A stretch of DNA of 64,000 nucleotides from Pisolithus tinctorius (GCA_024663395.1 JANFAH010000010.1:1550001-1614000), one strand, 5' to 3'. Counted from the first letter of the stretch, positions 45,661 through 59,147 are shown. Notes: generated by a model not told the origin, from the sequence alone. Program-made: numbers and translations.

Positions 45661-48600
45661 TACTACGGTTCCATGCCTTTTGCCGGACATGGCTGATTGG
45701 GTTTTCTCTCTGTACTTCCACCCCTGTATGTACTATATCTACATAATTTATACTATCCTACTATCCATTCTTCTGAAGGCTGCGGTCTGTGCTGCGTTTT
45801 CTGGCGCACCGTTGCAAAAAGTTAGAGCCTCACAGATGTCCGAGATTCCCGCGTTCCAGGGCCGATGCATGCACGTTTTCCTGGGCCTACTCCAAAAAAT
45901 GGAGCTTGTCAAAGCCTTGTGCTGATCTGTCAAAGGAGCACGTTGCTTGGTTGACAGCGAAAGGTGAAATCCGCTCCCAACTCTTGGTAGGTGAATTTGG
46001 TCTTTGGAAGCTTAGGAAAATGGGTACTTTCTCCGGTACCCGGTACCTACGGAGTATGGAAGGTTGCTTGCCCACTGCTTCCGCACAATGTGTGTATCAA
46101 GATGGTGTCCTGATGTGTGGACAAAGCAAAAGCGAATACGAGCCCGAAAAAAATTACGCCGAGGATACGTCAGGGCACCACATTGCCCGCTGGTCCTGCC
46201 GGTCTGGAAGAAGCCTCGAGTTCTATATTTCGAGCCTAGGACCTACAGAGTGCCATTGTCCTCCCCGACGTGTACTCATGTGAAAGATCGACCGGCGATA
46301 TTTTTTTGGCTTTCCAGGCACTCCACTAAGAACGACGACTTGGGAGACAGGTACCTGTGATGGGCTTCCGCAGTACCAGAGTTCGTCTATATCATTGTCC
46401 TTGGGTCCCGTACGAGGACGAAGCCGGCTCGTGATCAAGAGGAAATGATTGTCTTTTGTTGAGTTTTTGGTCTGCAGGAGAGATTAAAGCCCACTCAACA
46501 TCAACACTTTACTCTTTGCAGTGTTGCAACACGCGATCATAACAATCTGACAACGACTCTCGCATTACACAGCTTGCCGAAATTAATACCCGTCTTCGGT
46601 CTTCCCGTCAAAGCGCGTCTTAAATGTTCGCACATGCACTTCTTCGGGCTGATTGCGCTCAGAGGCACCCGGAGGGCATTTGATACTTATGCGGGCGCCT
46701 GCAAATACATTGAACATTGAGGAGGTACGGGGCCTATGCCTATGTGAGGACTCCATACTGATTCATATGCTAAGTTCGTGACTCCGGAAAGTCCTGTGCG
46801 TCATTACCACGTTAGGATCACTTGCAAAGCGCGACGCTGGTCAATCTTCAGCAAATGCATACTCGTCGGTGTGCGAGGCTAGTAGTGTCTGGCAGCCAAG
46901 ATCAAGTCGAGATGATGAACCAAGTGTGGCTGGAATGGTTATAAACAAGTTCCAGACCAGATGACTGGCCCTGGCCAGTATCAACGCAGCGGACAAAACC
47001 TCTTTCCGGACCTGGACTAGGACGGGAATACATACTTGGCTTTGCCATCTCGCAGGAGCTGATCTATGTGCGTCGCATTGTAAGTTTGTCACTGTAGGAT
47101 ATGATCAATAATAGTGCCGTGCCACTGGAAGAGAGGACGGACAGCAAATCTCGTCAATCGTGACGACGGCACATGCAGCTTGCACCCTGGCGCAAATGGA
47201 CAGGTAGAGTGCACTCTGCCCTCAAGCCGCGGTATCAAGTATCGACCAAGGGACCAGCGGAAGATCGGACTAAATTTACAGGCACTCACACGCACCCCTC
47301 GTTCTTCCAGTGTCCGTACTTCCCTTTGCAATGAGGTTTACTCTGTTGTTCTTTAACGTAGATGGTCTTGCTAACGTATGGTATCTAATTCGCTCGTTCA
47401 TGCTGCTCCACGCGAAACCCAACATGTCACAGCTAGGCTTGTGGAATGTCGCTTTCGGTTCCTGAATATGTATATTACCCCAATCACGAGTTGTCCCAGT
47501 AATACTCAGCTGACACCGAGCAGCGCTGTATAAGTCAGCGGAGCACCCTCGTCAGTCAATGCATCCACGAGCAGATTGAATCGCGGGTTGGAGACGAGAT
47601 TCGAGGACTCAATATCAGTAGGTCTCAATGCGGAGGCGAAAAAAATTGTCCATGGGATCTGGCAAAAGAATCGCGGATGGAGGGCGGAGGTTTGAGAGAA
47701 ACGTCGTGATTCAATTGGGAATGAGGTTGGCTAGGTAGATAGCATCTTTACGAATTTAGAGGGCAAATTAGGGGTAGCGGTTACCTGCCAACCTTATCGA
47801 ACATACCGCGCCAACGAACAACGACCAGAAATACTAGTTTCGAGTGGCGTGGATGCTTCCCAAACGTCTGGGTAGTAACTTGCCAGGCCTGGCTTCAAAG
47901 CCGAGCCGAGCCCTGTTGGGCGGGGCCCTTAGGTCGGATTGTGGGGCTCAACAACTATAAGGTAACGACGTTAATTACAATCCCATAATCCTCAGCTATC
48001 CAGCTCATCGGAACTACCGTGCTCAACGGCGGATCAAAGTATATGCTTATTTTGCCAAACAGTCTCTGGAAAACGTGAGGGGGACAACGTAAACAGCGAC
48101 TTGCATGACCTGTTGCTGGGTGAAAAATATACCAGGCAGACAAGCTACATCATTCAGTGGTAAACAACTTCAGAATTTATACTGGGTTGCCGGTGCGTAC
48201 CAGCAAAAGCTCAGTTGATTAGTCAAAGACAGTGCAGGCGGCGCGTGTGATGAGTGGAACAGAAACGGATTCCATGCAGCACCAGAGCTGGCGTGCCTTG
48301 GAATTGCACCCGCTACAGCCACTGAAGATCAGAAATATTGGCCTCTCTCATCTACCGACTCACCATCCCCCCAAAAAAAACATACGCGTCTCATTTTTCA
48401 ATCAAAAGCAGAGGATTCATGATCTCGTGCTCTTGTATGGAGATGTGGAAAGTTACTTGCCCCCGTCGTGACCGTAAGCTCTCACCATGTTGTTGCTTCT
48501 CGCATTCAATTTGCTCTCTTGGGGTTGTTTGCAGTTGTATGTGCAGCGCGGAGCTGGCTTCATGTGGAACATCCACACTATTATTTTTCATTGTGACGAT

Positions 48601-50335
48601 GGTGCCTTCGGGGAAATCATCGACTTAACTCTGCTCTCAATCATGCCTCTGCATGACTTCAGAACCGGCATATGTAACTCCCAGGCCATTTTGACCGGCA
48701 ACGGGAACACTACGATGTCTGGCCCGGCTGTTGAGTCTTAACTATCATGCATGCACCCATGGCATATGGTAGTCGTGCACTCCACAGCGTAATAACTGGC
48801 ATGTTTCCGCGCAATGTGTGTATAAAGATGGGGTCCCGAAGGATGGACGAAGCAAAGCAAGTACGAGCTAAAGAAAATTCCAACAGAAATACGATGAAGA
48901 TGTGTCAGGACATCACATCGCTTGTCAGCCTGGCTGTCTTAATGAGCAGCCTCGAGATTTATATTTCGAGCCTGGGAGTTTTTCTGTTCATACAGAGTGC
49001 CGTTGTCCTCCCCGACGCGGTTTCACATAACAAACTGGCCACCTTTTTTTTTTGGCTTCTCGGGTGCTCCACTAAAGACGACTTCGAAGGACAGGTGCCT
49101 GCGATAACCTTTTTAGTAGCCGAAGTACCTTCTTATCATGGTCCTTGCATCCGTACGCTGACGAAGCCTGCTCACAGTCGGGAGGGAATGATTGTCTTCT
49201 GTGGAGTCTTTGGTCTGCGGGGGAGATTAAAGTCCACTCAACACCAACGCTGCTTCCTTTTTAATGCTGCAATGACCGCGACTCTCGCATTACACACCTT
49301 GCCGAAATTTGCAATTAACTGGCAACGGCTGACGAACGTTGATATCTCTTGACGAGGCAATGGATGGACCTATCGATGGGAGACTGGTAAGTGCCTATCG
49401 AATATCCATCTTCAGTCTTCCCGTCAGAGTATGTCAATAATGTTAATGTTTACACGTGCACTTCTTCGGGCTTGTTGCGCCCAGAGGGGCCCGGAGAGCT
49501 TTTGGCACTTTTTGAGTCATCTATAGGGTATTACAGGAACTCGCGTACTCGTGTGGGCAGTGTAGCGTGAAACAGTTGTGCAAAGTGCGTAGATGCAACG
49601 CCATAAAATTGTCCAGGGGGGATTTGTAATGGATTACAGACATCCGAACAGGCAGTGCAGGCTGGCACCTACAAACCCATTGAACATTGCGGAGCTACGA
49701 AGCCCGTGCCTAGGTGAGGACTTCATACTGGTGCATATGCTAAGTTCATCGCTCCGGAAAAGTCCTGTGCGTCATCGCCACATTAGAGTCGCTTGTAAAG
49801 CGTGATGCTGTTCAATCTTCAGCAGATGCGTACTAGTCCGCGTGCGAGGATAGTAGTGTCCGGCAGTCAAGATCAAGTCGAGATAACGAACCAGTTGTGG
49901 CTGGAATGGTTATAAACAACACCATTGCTCCAGACCAGATGGCTTGCCCTGGCCGGTACCAGCCTGGCGGACAAAACCTCTTTCCAGACCTGGACTAGGA
50001 CGAGAATAAATACTTGGCTTTGCCATCTCGCCGAAGCTGACTTATGTGTGCCACATTGTCATGGTCAGTTTGTCACTGAGATATATTTGACAATGGCACC
50101 ATGCCGTCGGAAGAGAGGACAGTAAATCTTGTCAATCTCGACGGCACATGCGGCTTGCACCCTGGCATAAATGAATGGGTAGAGTGCACTCCGCCTCCTT
50201 ATGTTGCATTAACTACTCAGTTGCCGCCGATGATAATTCCCATCTTTCCACCGGTCTGAGAGTACCCCTGGCGGGATAGGAGCGCTCACATGTGTCACAA
50301 GGTCCTCCTCGGCGCCCAAGTTTCATCCTGCTTTT
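45661..50335. other. non-coding part of the right duplication copy, with repeat units A and B
   Basis: Unit A (about 46085-47330) and unit B (about 48807-50220) are diverged copies of one sequence: both run through 'cgcacaatgtgtgtat', 'cctcgag.t.tatatttcgagcct', 'cggacaaaacctctttcc' and 'gacggcacatgc.gcttgcaccctgg' in that order. Frames in it (including a 201-codon frame at 48747-49352) are not shared between units, so I do not call a gene. Confidence 0.6.
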
Positions 50336-51296
50336 ATTAATGGACATACAGGGCTGTCAATGGCAGTTCAATGCATAGCCTCACCATGTAAGTGCATACA
50401 TGGGCGGAGAAAACTGATGTGGATCGGGATCCCAAAATAAATATCGGATACTCGCTGACATCGAAACAAGCTGACAGGTTTTCCAGATACAATGGTCCTT
50501 GTAAACAAGGTGATATGGGGGACCAGTGCTACTCTGCGTTAGCGTATTGGCCCTTGAGGACTCACGCGAGGCAAAGATAATTACCGTCTATGGTTCGGCA
50601 AACCTCAATGACCTTATCCCTTTTCTCGTTATGACCAATCCCACTTTAGACCGCATCCTTGATTCCGTGCAGTACCACAAAATCCCATGTGTCAAGCGAG
50701 ATGCGTCGGGTCGGATACCGACAGTTACGAGGACGAAGTCCTCGCAGTTGTTCAAAGATGATGCTGTACTACTCTGTATATCACAACTTGCTAAGACCCA
50801 ACACGGCATTCAGTGTAACCAGACGCAACGATTCCATCGCTTCTCACTGGCACCCCGTTGTCTCATCTGGCGAAGGCTCTCAAAGTAGTGAGCCTTTACC
50901 GGATCCCTGAAGCACCGCATCAAGTACAGTGCATGCAGTCAGCTACATCCTCTTCAATATAATCCCGCCGCAATCCACTCTCACACCCACAGCAGCGGCT
51001 TGAAGCTTGAGCCTGTTCGAACGTATGATGCTGTCAGTAGAGCTCGGTGTCTTTCTACTGCATGATCAGATCTTCAGATCTCACCTTGACTTTGTAGTGT
51101 AAGAGTTCAAGGATGACAACTCGAACAATTTTAATGGTAATTCCCGAGACAATAATCATTTCCCAAGGCGTGTCGGAAAAAAACTGTGGCACTCTACGCG
51201 GTATTGCGAGGGGAGCTACGTTCACATATATATATCTAATTGCGCCAAGAACAAGGTTCCATGCGGCCTCTTCAATTACAAGTCACTTGCATTGCC
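50336..51296. other. intergenic, no supported gene
   Basis: CG-rich non-repetitive DNA. A short perfect hairpin (cgaggac, gaa, gtcctcg) lies near 50729-50745. No recognisable protein. Confidence 0.5.
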
Positions 51297-53354
51297 TCAC
51301 TCGCCAACCTCTGCCTCCATCATCGCTCTCAGTACGTTTACGTCCAATCGAGGGACGAAGTCAACCTTACACGGGTAAGGTCTGGAGATAAGCGTGTCGG
51401 TGTATGCATCGACATCGATTGGAGCATCCGGTCGCTCAACAATGCGGAAGGACCAAAGGAGGGAGGCCATGGTTATGAAAAAGCGAATCGTTCGCGAGAT
51501 ACATACCAGGGCATACCCTTATCAAGACATAAAGCTCAGCATGCTAAGGGAAGATCAGGAAATGAAACGCACCTTCTGCCTTGTCCATAGGCGTAAAACT
51601 TCAAGTCAGTTCGGATTCGACCATTATGATCGAGCCAACGTTGAGGATTAAACTTGTCTGGTTCAGGGAATACATCGGAGTCTCGGGATATAGCCCTATT
51701 AAGCTTTAATAAGCCATCGCCCTCGTGGCAGTTGCGTTTCCTGTATACTAACCAGAGACATCCGTAAATAACAGCGCCGGCAGGTATTAGATACCCGCGC
51801 TGAGTACGCAGCAATTAATGCGGAATCCAATGCAACAATTCCAGAAACGCACCCAGATGATGTCCTTGGAGACCCGATGGCCAAACCCTAATTTCTGGGT
51901 TAGATAATACTGCCCTTCACCACGATGATAAGAACTTGCCATGAGGTATCACCGGCCTCCAGCGTGCCGTTTCTAGAATAAATGCTTGTAGCTGCGGAAG
52001 TGAGTCAGCATCGTTCCAATTGGGCGCTGGAAAGAGAAATAGTGACACGATCAGGTCGGCGTAGTAAGATATGGCTAGAATCACCAACCTTGGTCCTCTG
52101 CCGACCACTGCATCGATTTCATTTTGGACACGGAGTTGTGCATCAGGATGGCAAGCGGCGGCTACAATCATACTCATGAGACCGACCGCACTCTGGACGA
52201 CGGTTGCGGTAAGTGCACGTTCGCGTACAATGAAAGGACCTTTACCGTTTCTGAACCAGCGCCGTACATCGACCCCGCGAGATACGCCATCTCATCTCTG
52301 GGCATGCTGTCAAGTTCGTGCTCCATAGTGTCCGCGCAAATGAAGGTCCACAGTCCGTAGTTTCCTGTTACGTACACTAACTCGATAATTGAAGTCGCGT
52401 TATGTGATGTAGTACTTGCCATTTCCCTCTGTACTCGTGCTAGCTGTTCTCGGAACAATTTAATCTCATAGCGGTGCCACTGTTCTATTTCGCGCCCGTA
52501 CCAAGGCACGTGCTTGAGAATCGGGACACTATCCACAAGGTATGCCCCCGGACGCATGAGTCGCTGGAAGCGTCCAAGAGCTGTATGAACGCCAATGACC
52601 TCTGCATCATCATTCGAAGTCGAGGTTGACTTTCCATACGTGACACGAAGAATGACAGAGGCACCATATCTGTGCAACGGCGGTCAGGAAAGACCGCCTT
52701 CCGGAAGCAAGATTACTTACCGGAGTGTATGTGTTTGGTGATTTCCTGGGTCATTCAGACGTCGAGGACGAACCTCCTGGCAGTCTTGCATTTGCATAGG
52801 CCTGAACTTGGATATAGATTTGGGCTGCAGGTGAGTACTCATGGCTTTCCTCAGCCGACGGTGTCTTTCATTGTTGTGCTCGAGTACCATGCGTAGTCCC
52901 TTGGAAAGCAATTCGCGGGCGGCGATCGAGTGAGGGCGATCAGCAGTCGAAGCACCATTCTTCTCCATGATCTCAGTAACTGCCTAGATGATACAAGATC
53001 CAGATGAGATATCCGCACATGTACTGATAATGACACTTACGTCCATGCGACCAACAATGATAGTTACCTGGCTGCCTCGCCGCAAACTGATTACGGGGCC
53101 ATACTCATTCACCCAATCTGCGAGGGTACGAGCGATACTGCCCGGGAAAAACTTTGTTATAACCCTGTCATATCAATTGTGTCCAGCACGTACTCCGCAG
53201 GTGGCAAAGGATTCTGCCAGAACCAGCGAGCTGGTGGACCAGGAGGAAGAGGGGGAGAATTCCTGGATGAAGCCCATCGCGTCACCTTGAAAAAGCCGAG
53301 TGCTAGAAAGACACCAGCGACAGTCAAATGAACAAGTGAGAATGATTCAAACAT
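51297..53354 (-). CDS. cytochrome P450 monooxygenase, possibly frameshifted near the 3' end
   Basis: Heme-thiolate monooxygenase of the fungal ER type. The N-terminal membrane anchor (SFSLVHLTVAGVFLALGFF) is followed by the proline hinge PPLPPGPP (about 53280). Helix C region AMSTHLQPK (about 52840), I-helix AYLAGSMYGAGSET (about 52270), K-helix ETARWRP (about 51965), then FNPQRWLD (about 51645) and FYAYGQGRR, with VCPGMYLAN after an intron (about 51540-51600) giving the heme Cys. After that Cys loop the conserved frame (ITMASLLWSFRI) is reached only by losing one base in a T run near 51476-51480, so this allele may be a pseudogene or hold a sequence error. Intron 51888-51939 starts GC instead of GT. 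The substrate cannot be told. Confidence 0.82.
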
Positions 53355-55661
53355 CGTGCTTGCGAAAAGAGGGCTCAGGGTTACTCCTACTTATAGATTC
53401 AGCGGACGCTTCCATCGGCCTATCAAGGCGCCGAACCCAATCGAACAGCTGAATCATGCGCGAAGCGAACCAATCACGTCTGAATTCACGAGAGCACAGC
53501 GACCATGAAATTCATAATGGTGAGTTAAAATGGTGAAGTGTGCGGTGGTGCCACGTCGAATCACGGGTGGCACAGGCCAGAATGATCAGCCGGAGTACGC
53601 ACAGCTACCCCGACTAGTAGGAGCTTGTTTGCTCTGACGTAATGCGATCTCCCCGTATCAGGGCGAAAGAACGCAATACATCAGAGTGGCCGTGGTTCGC
53701 CAAGGTGCACGGGTAGCTAATATGTACTTTTCCACTAGGCTATTGATGCACGTCAGAGGTTAGATATGATAACTTTTTTTTGCAACGCCTACGATTTCAT
53801 ACCGGCACAGCAGTCAGCGTGCTAATTTAGCCGGTTAGAAAGCTTGTGGACATATACGACCTTGCCATTTTGGTGAGTTTCGTGCATGCCAAACTGGTAC
53901 GCAATTCAGTTCACCTGTGATGCCCTGTGCATCGCGCCTACGAAGACGTACCATTTTTTGCGCTGAAACTAACCTGAAGTGATCGCGCTCGGTTGTAACA
54001 AGTCGCAATAACTCACCGGCAGTAAAGTGGCCAGAAAGAGCATATTCCCAATACCTTGCAGCTCCCCGTCGATTACTAATCATCCCTTCCACCGGTCCAG
54101 GCATCATGCATCATTCATCACGAGTTCTCCGCACTCCGCACCGTTGCCATCGTCGAAGCCGGGTATATTCTCTGCCAGTGACTAAGAAACCTCGGGTTTC
54201 GGCTCTCCGTGTCGCTGGTCTATACCCTCGGGTCTCCAAGTGTAGCCATGGTGTGTTGGTATGGTCTGGATGGCGGGAAACTCCAGGCAAGTGGTACGCC
54301 TTTCTAGGTTCCTATTACCCCTGCAAACAGAGCATACTGCTCAGGTTAGTGACACAGAGTTGTAAGTGATATCGGGCAGAACAAAAGGCTGACATACGGG
54401 GTTGACAGTCAGCATACCGGCGAAAACGATCACATTCGTGGATTTCAGGAAAGGTGAGGCATTGGGAACGCTGTTGAACTTATATCGGTCATCACATTGT
54501 GGAAACGTATCGGTTGCTGGTGAAACGAAACGCAGAACGGGAGCAGAGCTAGGTTTGAAAGCTTCCGTGTTCGATCGTCAATCTCATAGCTTGCATATTG
54601 TTACACGATACTCTCCAGTCTTCTTGGGTAAAACTGATTCTATTCCTCCTTATACCATATGTTAAGGCCATATGCCTTGAATGGGTGCCCTTAGCCCCAG
54701 GGGAGTTCACAATTTTGTGATCAACAACAACAGGTGATGGTATTTCCGGACGTTCATTGGAGCTGTGCTACCGGAACGGGAAGGCTTGACGGAGCGTATG
54801 AAGACGAATGAAGTGGGTGGAGAGGCACCGCAGCAGATATGCTGGGCGGCTGCATTCATATTACCGACAACGACAACCCCTCCTTGCTATTATCAATAGC
54901 CAGTATTCTGTGTAGTGTGTATCAGAGCGTGCGCGAGGAGGTAAGGTGGATATAGCTTGTCTGTGCGATAATAGCGGTCTCCTGGATACATGGAAGGCAG
55001 GTGAGTTTCCAGAGGCACCGATGGCTATTACCAATACCTCCGTGACGTGGCAAGCGACGACCTTCACGGAGCGACGTATTTACTATGCATTCTTGAACCC
55101 CAGTTTGTTCACGCAGCTACCACCGAACAACGGGCGGTGTGGCCAAGGTGGCCCAAATCGTGGAGATTGGCTGTACATTTGGCAATGGTTGGGTTAAAAT
55201 CAGGTGTGTCTGTAACGAGGACCGTCGTCTGAGACATCTTTAGCTAGTTGGTTCCCCAGCCCGCACGATCTTCTATCAGGATCTTTACCTTCAGTTCGCG
55301 GCAGAAGCCAAAAGATGCGTCTTGATGCCGTTTCTTGGCTTTATTGTCTGGTGACTGCTCTCTTAAAACTACTGGCCTTCAGAATTTAGAATGTTCCACT
55401 CTCACAGTTTTGCATCGCTCAGCTGCACGACTGTAGTCAATGGCGTGCTGTTTGCCAGCTCACCCTCCATCGTCTTGGAGATTCTACGTGCCAATGGATC
55501 TTTCCATGTTGGTAGACCTTGGTGGGAGGTGGCGGCTGTCTGGCCCCTCAACGTTTACGGCTGCAAAGAATTGGGGCTTGAGAAGTTTTGCTAACCGTAT
55601 ATGAAGGCAAGATTTTTCTCTGACCTTCCGTCTCCTCTTGTTCCTTTGCCGACCTTGTTCT
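53355..55661. other. intergenic, no supported gene
   Basis: 2.3 kb between the divergent P450 and GH55 genes. Frames at 53835-54107 (-), 54106-54369 (+) and 54946-55197 (+) have no recognisable content and no splice-linked extensions that I could see. The region presumably holds both promoters. Confidence 0.45.
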
Positions 55662-58600
55662 ATGGTGTTCTCCGCTATGTTGTTCTGCTTGGGCACGGTC
55701 CTGAGCTTGTCCCATCGCGTATTTAGTTTAGGTTCCCTGTGTTCTGCCCCCCTCAACGGTGGAACAGCAGCTCCCGGCGACCCTTACTGGCTTGAAACCA
55801 TCAAACATCAAGGAACCTCTGCGTTCAATCCGAACCCAAGCTCGTACCAAGTTTTCCGCAATGTCAAAGACTTTGGCGCCACGGGTAACGGCGTTACTGA
55901 TGACACTGCCGCAATTAAGTGGGTTACATTCAAACACTTCGTTGTTGGACATATCTCAAGTAAGTTTAGCGCGGCGATGTCTTCAGGAGGACGCTGCGGT
56001 GGAGGCACCTGTTCTTCATCTACGTATGTATGTTCGTCATCTTTTTCACATATGATAGTAAGCTAGCTATCCCCAGCGTTACCCCGGCTATCGTCTACTT
56101 TCCGCAAGGGTGAGTTTCTGATTGGCTTATTTCGCTATTATTTCGACCATTGCGTAGAACATACTTGGTTTCTTCAGCAATCAACACGTATTACTATACT
56201 CAGATGATTGGTGATGCGAGGAACCCACCGACTCTCCTGGCGTCCCCCAATTTCTCCGGGTTTGCTGTCATAGGCAAGTAGGCGGCTCTTGATCTTCTGT
56301 AGCATGCATTGACGAACATTCGTAATTTAGACGCTGATCCTTATATTCCCAACGGCTACGGTGCTCAGTGGTTCGTCAATCAAGATAACTTGTAAGAGCT
56401 GTGCACTGCTGTCTCCGACTTTCCCAAGTACTTAACGTACTTAAGCTATCGTTCGGTGCGGAACTTGATCATCGATTTACGGCAGATTCCCGCTTCGACA
56501 TCTGCTATCGGCCTGCACTGGCAAGTGTCGCAAGCTACGTCCCTAATTAATGTCGTTGTAGAAATGTCGACCGCCTCAGGCAACAACCATCAAGGTTAGC
56601 CCTAATATAGCACTTGATCCCAAAGCAATGAACTGACTTATTAGGCATGTTTATGGAAAATGGGAGGTGAGATTTCTAATGTTCCGCACGATTGTGATAT
56701 ATAACTGGTGTCATCGTCTTTAAAGTGGTGGTTTTATGGGAGGTGTGTTGCTCATCATTTTTGTGATGCCACCACTCTCAAGCACCGGTCGCAGATATTG
56801 TTTTTAATGGAGGTAGCACCTTCCTCTTTTCCACGTAGAAACACCTCATTATGACCCTAATAGGAAAACACGGCATTCAAGTTGGAAACCAGCAGTTTAC
56901 CATCCGGAACTTGACAGTCAATAACGCCAACATAGGTAATGCGGGCGGTAGCTTCGATGGCACGGCACTGATGAATCACTCTACTAGCTGTATCCGGAAT
57001 CTGGAATTGGGGTTAGTCATTATATGCAACGTCAGGTAGAGTTTGCTTAAAGTTCCATTCAGGTTTTACGTTTCAGGGAGTTACCATCAATAACTGTCAG
57101 GTAGGAGTCCCCCACAATGAAGCGGTGCAGCACAGCTGACAATCCATATTAGGTCGGCTTCGACTTGGCTACGGGCGGTACTAACCAATCGACCCAAGTC
57201 CGTAGTTCCTCGAGTGACATGCTGTATGCGCTAAAGAAACACCCAGTCTGTCGGTTCTGAGGCTATTATCGATGCTGTGGTAACAAATACTCCCATTTTC
57301 GTTCGCACATTCACTGCAAGTAATGGGAGATTGGGAGGCTCACTCGTTTTGAATAACATAAAACTGAACAACGTTCCCATTGCAGTAGGGGTCAATAACG
57401 GTCCTACAGTACTTACCGGTGGGACTGTCACGATCGCATCTTGGGGACAAGGGAACGTTTTCATTGGAACCAGTGGCACGCCGACCTTTACGCAGGGGAA
57501 CATCGTGTCGGCTAACAAACCATCATCGCTTTTGGATAACTCCGGTAAAGTATTTGGCAAGTCCCACCCTCAGTATGCAAACTACGCAGCAAGCCAGTTC
57601 ATCAGCGTCAAGAGTCAGGGTGCCGCTGGCGACGGCCATACGGATGACACAGCCGCGATTCAGAATGTTATCAATCAGGCAAGTAATACTGTTCAGGCAG
57701 TTCAGTGGAAAGGGAAGATGTCGCTGATCATGCTGCGTGCAGTATGCTGGATGCATGATTATCTTTTTCGACGCGGGTACCTACTATGTTACGAATACCA
57801 TCGCCATCCCAGCGGGTACACAAATCGTTGGCGAGGCGTGGTCCGTCATCCTTGCAGGTGGAAGTGCATTTCAAAATCAGAACAGTCCGAAGGTCGCCAT
57901 CCAAGCTGGTACTGCCGGCTCCACTGGCTTGATGGAGATCAGTGATATGATCTTATCCACTGCAGGACCCAGTGAGTCAAGTTTGCATAATTCAAATCGC
58001 AGTTTAACCATAGGAAACTTAGCCCCTGGTGCCATTTTGCTCGAATGGAACGTCCACGACCCATCCGGACAGCAAGGAGCAGCGGGACTCTGGGACACTC
58101 ACATTAGGTATGCATCGCTCCCGTTCGACCATGCAGTGGCTAATGTATGGCATAAAGGACTCGGAGGAGGTAGGCATTATGATACAGGACGGGATCTCTA
58201 TTGACGAGCGCCATGCACAGCTGCGGGAACCAATATGCAGGCCAGTCAATGTCCGTCTGGATCAGTGAACGCTAACTGCCAGGCGGCCTTCCTCGGCATA
58301 CACCTCACACCAGGGTCTAGCGCGTACTTTGAGGTGCGAACTTCAGTTGGCATTCTTAGAAATTTACTGCAAATTTGGCTTGTAGGGTACATGGGTGTGG
58401 ACTGCTGACCACGACCTGGATGCTGGAAACTCAGCACAGATCAGTGTATTCACCGGGCGCGGCGTCCTCTCTCAATCTGCTGGTCCTGTTTGGTTAATCG
58501 GAACTGCCTGTAGTATGATTTCTCTGGAACATGTCAGCCAAGCTCTGACAACTCCTTAGCGGAGCACGCTGCGCTTTACCAATTACAACTTGGCTAGTGC

Positions 58601-59147
58601 ACAGAACCACTGGATTGGGTTTGTGCAAACTGAGACAGTGAGCTTGGCGTTCTCTTTGCAATGTCCTTGACGAACTTGCCACCTATAGCCTTACTATCAA
58701 CCTGTTCCTGCTGCTCCAGCACCTTACAGCAGCACGTCCGTTTACAGTGATCCATCGTTTTCCTAGCAACATCAACATGGCATGGGGCATGTGGGTACAA
58801 AACTCATACAACATCATCCTATTTGGTATGCGCCAGTTGGTTCCCACACACCTCTAGCTAACACGGGTTTCAGGCGCTGGCTTTTATAGCTTTTTCCAAG
58901 TATGTCCAGAGTTTACCTTGATTCAACTGGGAAGCTCACCGGATGGTAGAATTACGCGCAAAGTTGCTTGAACACGTGGAGTTGTCAATCCCAGATTTTC
59001 AACGTTGATTCAAGCTCGACTATTACAGTTTACAGTCTCTCAACCGTTGGCACGACATATCAACTCAGCGTGTCGCAAAACGGGATCGTGAATGAGAGTA
59101 GTAATCAGGACGGCTTCCAGGAAACTCTCACAGTTTGGAGTCAATGA
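55662..59147 (+). CDS. GH55 exo-beta-1,3-glucanase, secreted; one or two frame breaks
   Basis: Secreted glucanase that releases glucose from beta-1,3-glucan, built as two tandem beta-helix domains. ATG at 55662 opens a signal peptide (MVFSAMLFCLGTVLSL). The repeat of the family start motif, FRNVKDFGATGNGVTDDTAAI (about 55850) and ISVKSQGAAGDGHTDDTAAIQ (about 57600), marks the two halves. Other landmarks: TPAIVYFPQG, AGCMIIFFDAGTYYVT, ILLEWNVHDPSGQQGAAGLWDTHIR, TWVWTADHDLD, NHWIGFVQTET, and a C-terminus QDGFQETLTVWSQ with TGA at 59145. More than ten short introns; intron 57679-57742 starts GC. The family frame breaks by one base near 58583 (Tyr-Gln, then Tyr-Asn-Leu) and joins poorly near 58108-58210, so it may be a recent pseudogene or contain sequence errors. 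Confidence 0.85.

Larger units (their letters stand above)
44424..50335 (+). repeat. segmental duplication, right copy (uninterrupted)
   Basis: Collinear with 4630-8739, 11742-11816, 13394-14125 and 24080-24165. It lacks the Harbinger, palindrome and retroelement insertions of the left copy, so it serves as the empty-site reference. It also holds 855 bp (48585-49440) absent from the left. CG dinucleotides are frequent throughout. Confidence 0.9.

Noticed and set aside
48747..49352. 201-codon plus-strand frame
   Set aside because: Lies in the non-coding repeat unit B; the frame is not conserved in unit A and shows no known motif.
4630..50335. Duplication being purely an assembly artefact of two haplotypes
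   Set aside because: Not excluded, but the two blocks have different upstream neighbours (PSD and the GTPase gene) and defined breakpoints, which favours a true duplication. Long reads would decide.
53835..55197. Frames between P450 and GH55
   Set aside because: No recognisable residues or consistent splice extension; probably chance.
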